A stretch of DNA of 64,000 nt, from contig JAVTVX010000016.1 of the NCBI GenBank assembly GCA_033439265.1, positions 21,518,701 to 21,582,700 of the forward strand, read 5' to 3'. Position 1 is the first letter of the stretch, and each line of letters starts with the position of its first letter. Made by a program: the position numbers and the translations under genes. Shown one piece after another: positions 46,668 through 57,400 of this stretch. The notes beneath the pieces are model-generated. The model did not search any database, was not told the origin of the DNA, and was given only the letters and a program-made list of their open reading frames with translations. Source of the stretch: Dillenia suffruticosa. Lineage: Eukaryota; Streptophyta; Magnoliopsida; Dilleniales; Dilleniaceae.

Positions 46668-46983
46668 TAATAATAATAATATTAATATTTTTCTTTTGTT
46701 TACAAGTCATTTTAAATAGAAAAAAAAAATCAAAGTGATGTAATTATCAAAATAATGTAAAAAAAAATAGTGGATTTAAAAATCCAAGTGATGAGCTTGG
46801 TAGTGGACGTACACCGAATTCGGTGGAACCACTCTAAAAATCTTGTGTCTCTAATTTTTAATTACAAGTGAATTATCAAAAGTTAATTAAAAAAAAAACA
46901 AAGTAAAAAAAAATGGAGTTATAAAATTAAAATGGAATTAAAAAATATAGTTAGAAAAAAATTTAGAAAAACGCAATAGAAAG

Positions 46984-47021
<38 letters not shown>

Positions 47022-47029
47022 GAACCGGG

Positions 47030-47225
47030 CCCGGCCCTGAACCGGCCCGGCCAGGAACCGTCGGTTCCGGTTCAGCGGGCCGGGCCGGTTCCACAAGGAA
47101 AAAAAATTGGAACCGGCCCGGCACGGCCCGGTCTGGCCTAGGAACCGCTGCCGGCCCGGCCCGCGGTTCCTTGAACCGTCATTGAACCGGCCCGGGCCCG
47201 GCCCGGCCCGGCCCGGCCCGGTTAC
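47030..47225. repeat. GC-rich subterminal array, hAT copy 2, right arm
   Basis: Inverted counterpart of 23211-23410. Confidence 0.8.
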
Positions 47226-47232
47226 TTCACTG

Positions 47233-47240
47233 GATTACAC
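47233..47240. repeat. Right 8-bp target-site duplication of hAT copy 2
   Basis: GATTACAC, identical to 43359-43366. Confidence 0.9.
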
Positions 47241-47347
47241 ATTCAAATGCTAAACTTGGTAGAGAGAGAGCGAGAGAAAGTTCAAAGTCTTTGGTGGGCA
47301 CTTTTATGCGAGTGAAGAGAGACAGAGAGAGACAGAGCGAGAGTAAA

Positions 47348-47402
47348 ATCCCACATCGACCAAAAATTGCTATGTTTGAGTGCTGGAGCTACATCATAAA
47401 CT
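47348..47402 (+). promoter_or_regulatory. U5 snRNA promoter, unit A: USE plus TATA-like box
   Basis: The USE ATCCCACATCG is at 47348-47358 and the TATA-like CATAAAC at 47395-47401, a Pol II-type gap of about 37 nt. Confidence 0.88.
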
Positions 47403-47428
47403 CAGCCGAGCAATGAAGAAAGGCACGC

Positions 47429-47553
47429 AGCCGTGCGATGAATGCATAGCGAACTATTCTTTCGCCTTTTACTAAAGAATACCGTGTATTCGTCGCTTAA
47501 TGCGGCATACGCCAATTTTTTGATTGGGGTTCTCCTCCAGGGGCGGGCCCCGC
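47429..47553 (+). ncRNA. U5: U5 spliceosomal snRNA gene, unit A
   Basis: U5 holds the exon ends in both spliceosomes through loop I. The RNA starts AGCCGTGCGATGAATGCATA. A perfect stem TATTCTTT/AAAGAATA encloses loop I (CGCCTTTTACT), the invariant U5 signature. The Sm site AATTTTTTG is near 47514-47522. It is followed by a G-rich/C-rich hairpin (GGGGTTC...GGGCCCC, two G-T pairs). A plant snRNA 3' box, CAACTATGAGTCAAA (CA-N-AGTNNAA), follows at once. The start lies 33 nt after the TATA-like box. All known parts are present, so it may be expressed. It is about 200 bp downstream of hAT copy 2. Confidence 0.93.
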
Positions 47554-47699
47554 AACTATGAGTCAAAAGATGTTTCCCCATTGCGTTGTCTATTATGTAT
47601 TTTATCTGGTTGTCTCTTGTTAGTCTTCATTGTCTCTCATCTTTGCTGTTGAAGGATCGTTTCTCCTCTCAAAATAGATGACGTCCTTACCTACCACTT

Positions 47700-49545
47700 C
47701 AATTCAGAGCAGAAAACATATGACAGCTCTTTTGAACTGAGCTGGCCAAAGCCAGAAAGAATTCAGAACTCCCAACGCAAACCACATTGCTCCGGTGGCG
47801 CTGAGCCTATCTTGCCCTTTGCGACGGGGTTTAGACGGAGTGTGAATCACATGACTGTTGTTGCCTTGGGGCTTTTATACGGGTCTTTAAGCATCTCTAT
47901 GATTGCAGCTTCGGTTGGAGTCTTTGCACTGCTGACATTTGCTCTTCTTACATCCTCGCAAGAACAATTTTAATAAAATATCATGAGAAGCCGCGATTCA
48001 AGATTGAAGGCAATCGTTGAGATGCTGAATGACATGCGTGTGGTAAAGTTTCAAGCATGGAGAGGTAGTTTGGTAAGAGAATTCAGTCTTTTCGCGAGTC
48101 TCTGCTTCGTTGGGTTAGCAAGTTCATGTACTGGGCCTCCTGCAACGTGTTGTTCTCTGCAGTGCTCCTATTGTTTTAGCATCTCTTGCATTTACAGTTG
48201 CAGTTCTCATACGATAAGAGCATCTGTTAATTCTGGAACCATGTTCAAAGTACCAACAATCTTCAAGATTTTTCTGGGAGCCAATCCGAAACTTCACACA
48301 GGCTTTGATCTCCTTCTCACAGGTGATCATATCCTTAAAAAGGTTGGATGAATACTTGAAAGGCTGGAATTGTTGGAGGGTTTAGTGGAGAGACGAAACT
48401 TTGTAGGCTTGCTGCTTTTGTAGGACTACTGCTGATGCTCAAATTGTCTATTATCATTGTTCCTATTTCACTTGGTGTTTGTGGCAGCACGGCCTATGTG
48501 CCACACACCATGGATCAAAAAAAAGGATCCCAGCAAGCATACCCTTTGGTTTGCCTATAGACAAGGAGAGATACAATGAAGCAATCAGAATTGTTGTCTC
48601 GAGAAGGACTTGAAGCAATGCAGTTTGGAGACCAAACTGAGATTTGCGAGCCAGGAATGAAGGGACAGAAGCAATGGATACAACTTCCTGGAGCAATCTA
48701 CCAGAATAGCAATGTCTATCTTCTTGATGATATATTTTGTGCTCTCAATGCACAGACCGAAACGGATGTATTTCCGGGATAGTCCTAAAATATCTAAACT
48801 GTAGTGTCTTATTTGTAAGTCAATGACTTGTCACTATATATTGTTGCAGAAATGCTTGTGGGGAGCTCTCAAAAATAAGACTGTATTGCTTGTCACCCAT
48901 CAGATTGATTTCCTGCATAATGTAAGCATGATCTTGGTAAAAACAGCCTGTCAAATCTATTACTCATAGAAGTCATAGGATCTCCCGATTATGAATTTGC
49001 ATTTTGCCGAGTTATGGGAGATAGCATGATCATGCAATATGGAAAATAAGCTTTTAGAATCTGGAATGGATTTCAGTTCACTTGTAGCTGCACATCAGAC
49101 ATCTATGGAGCTTATAGAAATGAGAAACACTGTTTCTGGTGACGAAGTAAATAGAAATTGTATCCGATAAAGGCAACTCTATGAACAGATAAATAACTGA
49201 AGTCGGTAATATAAAGCAATCAAAGATAAGGAGAGAGAACTGGCAGTATTAGCTTTGATGTTTATAGACCATATCACGTCAAGGCATGTGGATGGTGAGA
49301 TGCTGCAGCTGTAATACTAATATCTCTTCTGGGGTAGTCATCGATGTTAACTGGTAGCAATAAGCTTCTTCAATGATATTCTTGAAAGCATATCGACTGA
49401 TCTGTCCAACATTGATCTGTTAATTCAATTGTACTTCACATTGCTAAGCATCATGGTGATAACATGCCTCTATGCTTTGGCCAACAATCTTCACCATAAT
49501 TCCCCTTGCCTGGCTACATATGGCATAGGGTGAGAAAATTTACTT
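47700..49545 (+). pseudogene. ABCC-type transporter pseudogene, unit A
   Basis: Degenerate pieces of an ABCC (MRP-type) transporter, closest by eye to ABCC4/ABCC14. Pieces in order: loop/TMD1 (LSWPKPE-like; VNHMTVVALGLLYGSLSISM), MRSRDSRLKAIVEMLNDMRV and VKFQAW, then NBD1 leftovers ([27 protein letters not shown], a signature reduced to [14 protein letters not shown], Walker B VYLLDDIF). Next come [15 protein letters not shown] and SGMDFSSLVAAHQTSMELIE, then a TMD2 piece (NDILESISTDLSNIDL). Walker A is missing. In-frame TAATAA at 47971-47976, further stops and frameshifts disable it. It follows the U5 gene directly. Confidence 0.85.
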
Positions 49546-50090
49546 TTGATTGGTCTTTCAATCTTTGTGGTACTAAAGCTAGCTGCAAACATAAGCTAGC
49601 TGCAAACATAGAGACCCTAGACACCTGGAGTTAGCCAATGTGAGACTTACTAGTTGAAATCTCATGAGGCTTTTCTCTTTTTTCTTTGTCCCATGAAAAA
49701 TTGACGGAGAATATTGACAGTGATTTTGGAGTCAGGCTTTTGAACATTCACATGAATCAGTTCGAAACTAGTCAATAAACCCAGAACGGAATTTGAAGAG
49801 ACGGACCAAATTTATGGATAGAACAAAAGCGACTGCGATTCGAACTAGTCCAAGTCGTCAAATTTCACTCACGCATTTTGACAAACAAGTATTACATCTC
49901 CGACCTTGGAAGCTTTTAAACTATGACTTTTAAACTATGAATCAGACCCCCGCAGCTCAAATCCATTTTCGAGCCTCCAAATCTTACAAACCTGTTAATT
50001 CAAACATTTTAAACTTCGTTCATAAACACAGTTTTCAGGATTGCATATTCAAATGCTAAGCAGGGTAGAGAGAGAGTGAGAGAGAGTAAA

Positions 50091-50145
50091 ATCCCACATC
50101 GACCAAAAATTGCGATGTTTGAGTGCCAGAGCTACGTCATAAACT
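50091..50145 (+). promoter_or_regulatory. U5 snRNA promoter, unit B: USE plus TATA-like box
   Basis: The USE ATCCCACATCG is at 50091-50101 and the TATA-like TCATAAAC at 50137-50144, with the same spacing as unit A. Confidence 0.88.
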
Positions 50146-50171
50146 CGGTCAAGGAATAATGAGAGGCACGC

Positions 50172-50297
50172 AGCCGTGCGATGAATACATAGCGAACTAT
50201 TCTTTCGCCTTTTACTAAAGAATACCGTGTATTCGTCGCTTGATGCGGCAAACGGCAATTTTTTAACAGGGGCCTCCTCTCGAGTGGTTGGCCCCGC
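50172..50297 (+). ncRNA. U5: U5 spliceosomal snRNA gene, unit B
   Basis: A second U5 gene with the same start (AGCCGTGCGATG), identical loop I stem and loop (TATTCTTTCGCCTTTTACTA) and Sm site AATTTTTTA (near 50258-50266). It has a strong 3' hairpin GGGGCC...GGCCCC and a 3' box CAATTATCAGTCAAA. Changes from unit A lie mostly in the stem I base and around the 3' hairpin, where pairing is kept. That suggests selection or variant U5 RNAs rather than decay. Confidence 0.93.
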
Positions 50298-50501
50298 AAT
50301 TATCAGTCAAAATGTTTCATTAATGTTTGTCTACAGATACTTCCTCTGGTTCTGTGTCTGTCCCTCTACCTGTTGAGCTCCAAGCTCTGTTCACGCATCT
50401 TTATTTTCTGCATCTGCAATAATCCGATTAACATTTTATAGATGACTCTGTCTCTCGCATTAGTCTTCCATTGTCTCTCTTGTCATTGTTCCTATTAAAG
50501 G

Positions 50502-52282
50502 ATTTCAGAGCAGAAAACATGTAAGAGCTCTTTTGAACTGAACTGGCCAAAGCCAGAAGAGAATTCAAAACTCCCGATGCAAACCGCATTGCTCCGGTCT
50601 TTCTGGAAAGGCCTTTCCACTGGCCTTCCTTGCAATTCTCCATTTGACTGTCATATATGTTGGTCCTGTACTCATCCAAAGCTTTGTCAATTTCACCTCT
50701 GGAAAATGAAGACGCAAAGATAAAGTATAAGAAGGCGCTGAGGCTGTCTTGCCCTTTGCGACAGGGTTAAGAGGTAGTGTGAATCACATGACAGTTGTTG
50801 CCTTGGGGCTTTTATACGGGTCTCTAGGCATCTCTATGATTGCTGCTTTGGTTGGAGTCTTTGCAGTGCTGACATTTGTTCTTCACACGTACTCGCAAGA
50901 ACAATTTTAATAAAATATCATGAGAAGCCACGATTCAAGAATGAAGGCAATCGCTGAGATGCTGAATGACATGCATGTGGAAAAGTTTCAAGCGTGGAGA
51001 GGTAGTTTGGTAAGAGAATTCAGTCTTCTCGCGAGTCTGAGCTTGGATGGGTTAGCAAGTTCATGTACTGGGCCTCCTACAATGTGTTTGTTCTCTGCAA
51101 TGCTCCTATTGTTTTAGTATCTCTTACATTTACAGTTGCAGTTCTCATAGGATAGGAGCATATGTTAGTGCTGGAACCATCTTCACAGTACCAACAATCT
51201 TCAAGATTTTCCTGGAGCCAATCCGAAACTTCACACAGGCTTTGATCTCCATCTCACAGGTGATCATATCTTAAAAAGGTTGGATGAATACTTGAAAGGC
51301 TGGAATTGTTGGGATTTAGTAGAGAGACGAAACTTGTAGGGTTGCTGGGGACGTAAAAGTTGGAATTTTTCATGGTATGATGAAGGGTTGTAAAAAGGTT
51401 TTAAATGACACAGATTTTGACTTAGGGTTGTAAAAGTTTATCATTGTTCCAATTTCACTTAGAGTTTGGGACAGCACTGCCTATATGGCTCAAACACCGT
51501 GGATCCGAAAAAAAAGAGGATCCGCATGCTATTTGGTTTACCTATAGACAGGGAGAGAGACAATGAAGCAATCGGAATTTGTTGTCTCGAGAAGGACTTT
51601 AAGCAATGCAGTTTGGAGACCAAACTGAGATCTGTGAGCAAGGAATGAGCCTCATTGGTGGACAGAAGCAATGGATGCAACTTCCTAGAGCAATTTACCA
51701 GAATAGCAATGTCTATCTTCTAGATAATATATTTAGTGCTCTCAATGCACAGACTGGATCGGATGTTTTCCGGGATACCCCTAAAATATTGAAACTGCAG
51801 TGTCTAATTTGTAAATCAGTGATTTGTCACTATACATTGTTGCAGAAATAGCATTAGGTAAGATTTTTGTGTTCATGTCTGTAGAATATGTTGGTCTGTC
51901 TCTTTCATTTGCTCTGCCTCTCAGTGGATGCTCCTTTGGACCATATGCATGAGTTGCCCACTTGAGAAAACAGTTCATCAGCAATATCCTCCTCCCACTG
52001 GCTTTTTCATGGCGAAATCAAGCTAAAAGACTTGCAAGTTAGGTACACGCCAAATGCAAATTTGGTTCCCAAAGGCATAACTCTCAATTCGGGAAGAGAA
52101 GATTGGAGTTGTTGACCCTCCTGCAGGAAAAATAGGAATGATGGAGTTGACCTATGCTAGATAGGCCTTCATGATCTGCGAAACCAGTTGGGGATCATTC
52201 CTCAAGAACCCATCCTTTTTCAAGGGACTGTTAGAAGCAATGTGGACCCTTTGGCCTTGTATGCCAATGAAGATGCTTAGAA
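50502..52282 (+). pseudogene. ABCC-type transporter pseudogene, unit B
   Basis: Pieces of the same ABCC gene as unit A. It has a longer 5' part ([40 protein letters not shown] then FTSGK), then VNHMTVVALGLLYGSLGISM, MRSHDSRMKAIAEMLNDM, FQAWRG and NBD1 leftovers ([40 protein letters not shown]). It lacks the TMD2 core seen in A but has the end of TMD2 (EYVGLSLSFALPLS) and NBD2 pieces ([40 protein letters not shown], then TVRSNVDP). The TAATAA at 50908-50913 is shared with unit A, so the gene was already dead before duplication. The two units keep different 3' parts. Confidence 0.85.
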
Positions 52283-54451
52283 AGTAAACCATTTCACTTT
52301 AAAGTTCATTTCAAAGAGCTCATATGACAAACTTTCCCTTTTTTTTGTTTTCTCTTGTGTACTCTAAAGCCTCAAATGCTGCCAACTAGGAACTGTGGTG
52401 TCTGCGAAGTCTAATAAGCATGGTACCTGGGTACCTGAATGGTAAAGAGCATTTGCTCAAGTATCTTTCTAAAGGTCCAATGATCGATTTTTATGAATAT
52501 ATATATTTTTACGATATTACAACCAGAAAAGAAAAAAAGCTACGCCTCTCTCTCTCTCTCTCTCACCAGCTGTTCCATAGCTAACATGATTATTGTTTTG
52601 TTTTAAATGAATGAGGGCAAAAGAATCTGAACCCATTTTATTTGCTTGGTAGGTATTCTTTTTAAATATCATATATTTTGAAAATATTTAATTTTAAAAA
52701 ATATATTATGAAAATATTTAACTTCTTTATTTTTATATTTCCATATTTATCACAATAATTTTTTTTTATATAAAACAATCTATTATAATATTTTAATTAA
52801 AATAATGAATCATTAGAATTCATATCTAGATTCTAATTTCTAATAAGGAGTATAAATGATGATGTTCAAGAATGTGAATAGTATATATCCGAATTTTATT
52901 ACAATTTTTCTACGAATATGTCGACAGTATAAAATTATTATCAATAATATAAGAAATCAAAATAGAAAATTTCTCACATCTCTCCTATATTGATTTTTCG
53001 GTTTTTCAAACGATTGATCTTAAAATTTAAGATTAAAATTTAGTTTGATATTATTGTATATATTTTCACGGATAGGAATGCTAATTTGACGGTTCGAGAC
53101 TTTTTTTTCTAGTTTTATTTTTTAAATTTCATGATTAGAGTGCATGAAATTCAAACCTACTCGCTCGAAAAAAATTTTCAAGTGAAGTAACTATTAAATT
53201 ATGTCTACTTATACTATTATACTATAATATCGAAAGTTTCCATTCTCAATATGTGGTTTATAGAAATACTATTTTATGAAGGAAACAAAACAATGATAAA
53301 AACTTTACTCATATGGTCATTACTTTTTAGGGTTTTAATTTTTATTCATTTTTAAAAAATAAATAGATAAAAAAGTAAATTATCAAAAATTGTAATTAAA
53401 ATAATAAGATTTAGCATAATGTTATTTTATTAATATCTAAAAAAATATATTTACAAAATTATTTTTACAACAATACACTTCTATCACTAATTTATTGTCT
53501 TTTGACGTGATTATTAAGAACTAACAACAACGACAGTAATAACAAATTGAAACTTAATCTCAATATTTAGAGTCGGTTATTTAAAAAACAAATTTAAAAA
53601 AGATAGAAAAAATAAAAAAAGAAAAAAATAATAAATATATATATAAAATAATAAATAAATAAATAAATAAATATCTAAAATATTTAAAATATGTTGGTTT
53701 AATTTATACAATTTTTTTTACGTCATCTATTTCTATACAAAACTATCTTTTCATCTAAACTCTTAACTATCATATCTTTACGGATAACTTATATCCAAAT
53801 TTTCAGTAGTCTATCTCTACGTTTTACTAGATTTCTTATATTTAAATTCTGGATTTTCCTAACCGGTGTATTTTTGAATTTTTTTATAGAACCACTTCAG
53901 ACATCACTCTCGCATCTTATCAACTAACTCCCAATTTATTACGAATCTCTTCATTTCTAATTTTATCTTTTCTAGTTTTTCCACACATCCAGCTAAGTAT
54001 TCTCATTTCTGTAACGGCTATCTTTATTTAATAAATATCATATATAAAATGCTCGTTCATACATGGTAAATATATATTCATAGTATAAAAAATTTAGAAA
54101 ATTTAAAAATATTATATATTATTCATCATAATTTTAATTATTCAAAAGATTCAGTTATCATCTTAATATTCTATAAATAAATATAAAATATTTTCTTAAC
54201 ATATAATAAATATCATATATCATCGAATATGGAATAAATATATATATTTTTTATTTTTTTAATAGATAATGAATATTATGTTATCATCGAATATTTTATA
54301 AATAATGGGTGAATATTTAAAAAATATTATAAATATTGGAGAAAATAAGGACAGCTTCCTCTTCCATAATTAGCACATCTCCACCCTACGCAATTTCCCT
54401 AATTTTCTGCTTTGTATGTTGTTAACCCGAGCATCGGCCTTCTGATTTCCG

Positions 54452-54452
<1 letters not shown>
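52283..54452. other. AT-rich intergenic DNA upstream of HEXO1
   Basis: No gene seen. It contains a (CT)n tract at 52545-52563 and an (AAAT)n-like stretch near 53640-53675. Confidence 0.5.

Positions 54453-54481
<29 letters not shown>
54453..54481. repeat. (CT)n tract in the HEXO1 5' UTR
   Basis: A dinucleotide tract ending 4 bp before the start codon; CT-rich leaders are common in plant genes. Confidence 0.9.
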
Positions 54482-54482
<1 letters not shown>

Positions 54483-54485
54483 GAA

Positions 54486-57400
54486 ATGCTTCTCCCTCTC
54501 TCTCTCCTCACCCTTTCTCTCTCCTCCCTCTTCTTCTCCTCCTTCTGTCGCCCTCTCTCTCAAGGCTTCTCCAATTCAACTCTAAACCTCGACGACTCTC
54601 TCGTCTATCTATGGCCTCTTCCTTCTCACTTCACTTTCCGAGACGACACCCTCTCCATCGACCCTGATCTCTCTCTCTCCCTCGCCGGAATAGGCGGGAA
54701 TTCCACAATTCTCGAGGAGGCTTTTCAGAGATATTTAAAGATCATATTCAAGCATAATTCTGGGGATAATTTGAGAAGAGGGCTTATTTACGATATTAGC
54801 GAGCTCAAGATTACTGTCAATTCGGACAATGAAACGGTGGGTTTGAAAAAATCACGTGTTGCGGGTTTCTTGGAATTTGAATTGGAATTGAAAATCGTGT
54901 ACTTTTTTGCAGCTTCAACTGGGTGTGGATGAGAGTTATTCGTTGTCCATCGGGAGAATTGATGGCTTCTCGGTCATTGGGAAGGCGCAAATTGAGGTAA
55001 ATTTGACCTCGATCGGAGCTTTTTTTAGTGTGTTGGGTATGGCAAATGACTAACCTGCATGAGAGATGTGAATTTTTACCATATTTATCCTTTGTGGATA
55101 TTGAATTAACACTATCAGAATTTTAACTTAGAGAGTGTTTGGCTAAGCTTATAAGCTCTTCAAAACATCTCATAGTAAAGTTATAAGTTGTTTGAGAGTT
55201 TATAAGTTCATGACCCTTTATGGATATTAAATTTACACTATTAGAGCATATAAGCTCTTTAAAAAACATAATTCCACCCTAACTTTTTTTTTTTTTATAT
55301 AAACAATCGATATCTGGAATCATACTCCGATTAATTTGGTTTGATCGATGTCGATCTCAATTTAGTAGGAGTTCTCTCAACATAGTCTTTTCCATCCTAA
55401 CTATTTTATAAGCCATTTATGTTGACCTATAAACAGATTAAAATGCCCTCATAAATACTTCACTTCATTATCCCACCCTTTCTCTCTTATATATGAAACA
55501 ATTTGTTTCTGTGTGATATTAAAGATGCTTCATTCTTTTTAGTCATTTAAACACTTCTCATGATTAAACACAATAACAACTTATATGTTCACCGAATACT
55601 TTGTAAATGGTTGGATTTTATTTTATTTAAACACTTTAGCAACTTATCTTAAGAATAAGATATAGGAGCCAATAAATTCTAAAAATATCTTATAAGCTTT
55701 AGGAGCTCATAGGCTAAAGAAGCTTAGCCAAAAGTTGAGATCCCAATCTAATATGAACAAAATTATAGTCACAGTCTTCACGGTTCATTCATGGCCTGAT
55801 TCCTGGTTTATTCATGATCCATACCCGGTTTAGGATCCAATAATTTTTTTCACAGCCTTGCTTCCGTTCTGGTTTTGCTTTCGACCAGGCTGGGTTTGGT
55901 TCTGGCTGAAGAGGCCCAGGTGCCACCCCCACTAATAAAGGAGTAGTGCAAGAGTAACTCTGATATTTTTTCTATCAAAAAATGTAACACTGATATTACA
56001 ACTCACTTGAAACTGAGGAGTGAGTGATAAAAGGAGAAATTTGAAATTTGGGAAGTCAAACCATAGAGGGTAATTTTGAATTTAGGAATTTATCAAATGA
56101 TTGATTATTCCTTTTCTTGATGGCTACCTGTTAAAAAACATTTATTAGGTATGTTTTGATTAGAATATATATATTAATTTCTGTATTATTTATTTAAAGA
56201 ATGTTAAGGAAGAATATGCATTCGGTGTGTTTGATCATTGATCATTCTCATGTATTTATTTTCGTGGGTCTTAACAAGTCCCCTGGTGGCACTCGTTAGT
56301 AAGACTCTTTTAAAAAAGCAGAGTTTCACTGATAGGATTTGTTTTTATCTAGTAGACAAAGTCTTTTTCCCCCCTAAATGAAGCAGAAAATCATTAGGCA
56401 ATTAAGAAAGGGGATTCTCGGACTGATCTTTAATTTTGAATATATTACTAGTTTGTGTTAATAAGTTCATCATCATTATGATTGTTTTTGCTGTTGTTCT
56501 TTTAATTGTAGGCAAATACTGTTTATGGCGCATTGCGTGGCTTAGAGGTATGAGTATTTAAATGATGCTTATCTTTTTATTGCAGAAATTTAGATAAAAC
56601 GTATTTTTGAAGTTAAAAGAGCAGGTGTGGTTTGAGCCTTATAGCAACTAGCTATACAAAAGAAAGAGGGTAGGGGGGGTTAATAAGGGATGCTATATAG
56701 GTCAGGAAACATCTGGTTAGTGAGGAACTGCGCATAGCAATTGTGGTTACATTTTAAAGGATCGCATTCTACTATCCATATTCAAATTATTGGAATGTAA
56801 TGGAGTCTCATTGCAACTGCATCTTTTAGGATTTAATCTGGATTATCCAATCTTTTTATATTCAAAACTTTGTTATTCAATTTTTTTATTTTCCAGACAT
56901 TCAGCCAATTATGTTCTTTCAATTATGAAAGCAAAACAGTAGAAGTATATAAGGCACCTTGGTATATCAGAGATGAACCAAGATTTGCATACCGTGGGCT
57001 TTTATTGGGTATGTAACTTTCTTCCTGCAGGGAGCACAATCTTTGTACCACCATTTGGCCTTTCCCCAGAATACCCCCTGATGGCCATCGTATTTATGTT
57101 TTTCTCCAGACACTTCAAGGCACTATCTCCCGATTGATGTAATTAAACAAATTATTGACTCCATGTCATTTGCTAAACTTGTAAGAATGATGCTTTCCTT
57201 TTCCTTCCTCTTTCGTTTTTTTTATTCTGATCTTGATGCTGTTTAGCAATTCAAGTTGAAGTGACATTTCTCAAGCTATTTCACCTCCAATTCTGATTTT
57301 GAGTAGTACATTCAGTAGAATGTTCTCCATTGGCACATTATTGACGAGGAGTCATTCCCCTTGGAAGTACCTACATATCCAAAATTATGGAAAGGCGCAT

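Larger units (their letters stand above)
43367..47232 (+). mobile_element. hAT transposon copy 2 (inverted relative to copy 1)
   Basis: A 3866-bp element, nearly base-for-base the reverse complement of copy 1. The left end is TAGACTGGGAACCGGGCCGG; the right end, reverse complemented, is CAGTGAAGTAACCGGGCCGG. It has exact 8-bp target duplications (GATTACAC). The order is GC-rich arm, 170-bp tandem repeat, transposase, poly(A) run (46984-47019), GC-rich arm. The TAG.../CAG... ends plus 8-bp duplication are standard for hAT. The transposase is broken by a stop, but the ends are intact, so the element could still be moved in trans by copy 1. It sits 108 bp upstream of the U5 gene's USE. Confidence 0.95.
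43015..48853 (+). repeat. Segmental duplication, unit A (interrupted by hAT copy 2)
   Basis: It matches unit B at 49684-51849. Shared landmarks are TTGTCCCATGAAAAATTGA at the start, CCCAGAACGGAATTTGAAGA, the U5 gene and the ABCC-derived exons to TGTTGCAGAAAT at the end. Unit A has the 3.87-kb hAT insertion and lacks about 160 bp found in B (B 50600-50735). Confidence 0.9.
49684..51849 (+). repeat. Segmental duplication, unit B
   Basis: The uninterrupted counterpart of unit A, with the same order: upstream spacer, U5 gene, ABCC pieces. It keeps the empty hAT target site at about 50038-50060. The divergence, visible as scattered substitutions and small gaps, is larger than that between the two hAT copies. 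Confidence 0.9.

Noticed and set aside
52430..52520. tRNA-like A/B box spacing (TGAATGGTAAAGAG ... GGTCCAATGATCG)
   Set aside because: It cannot form a cloverleaf; at most a decayed SINE head, with no target duplication found.
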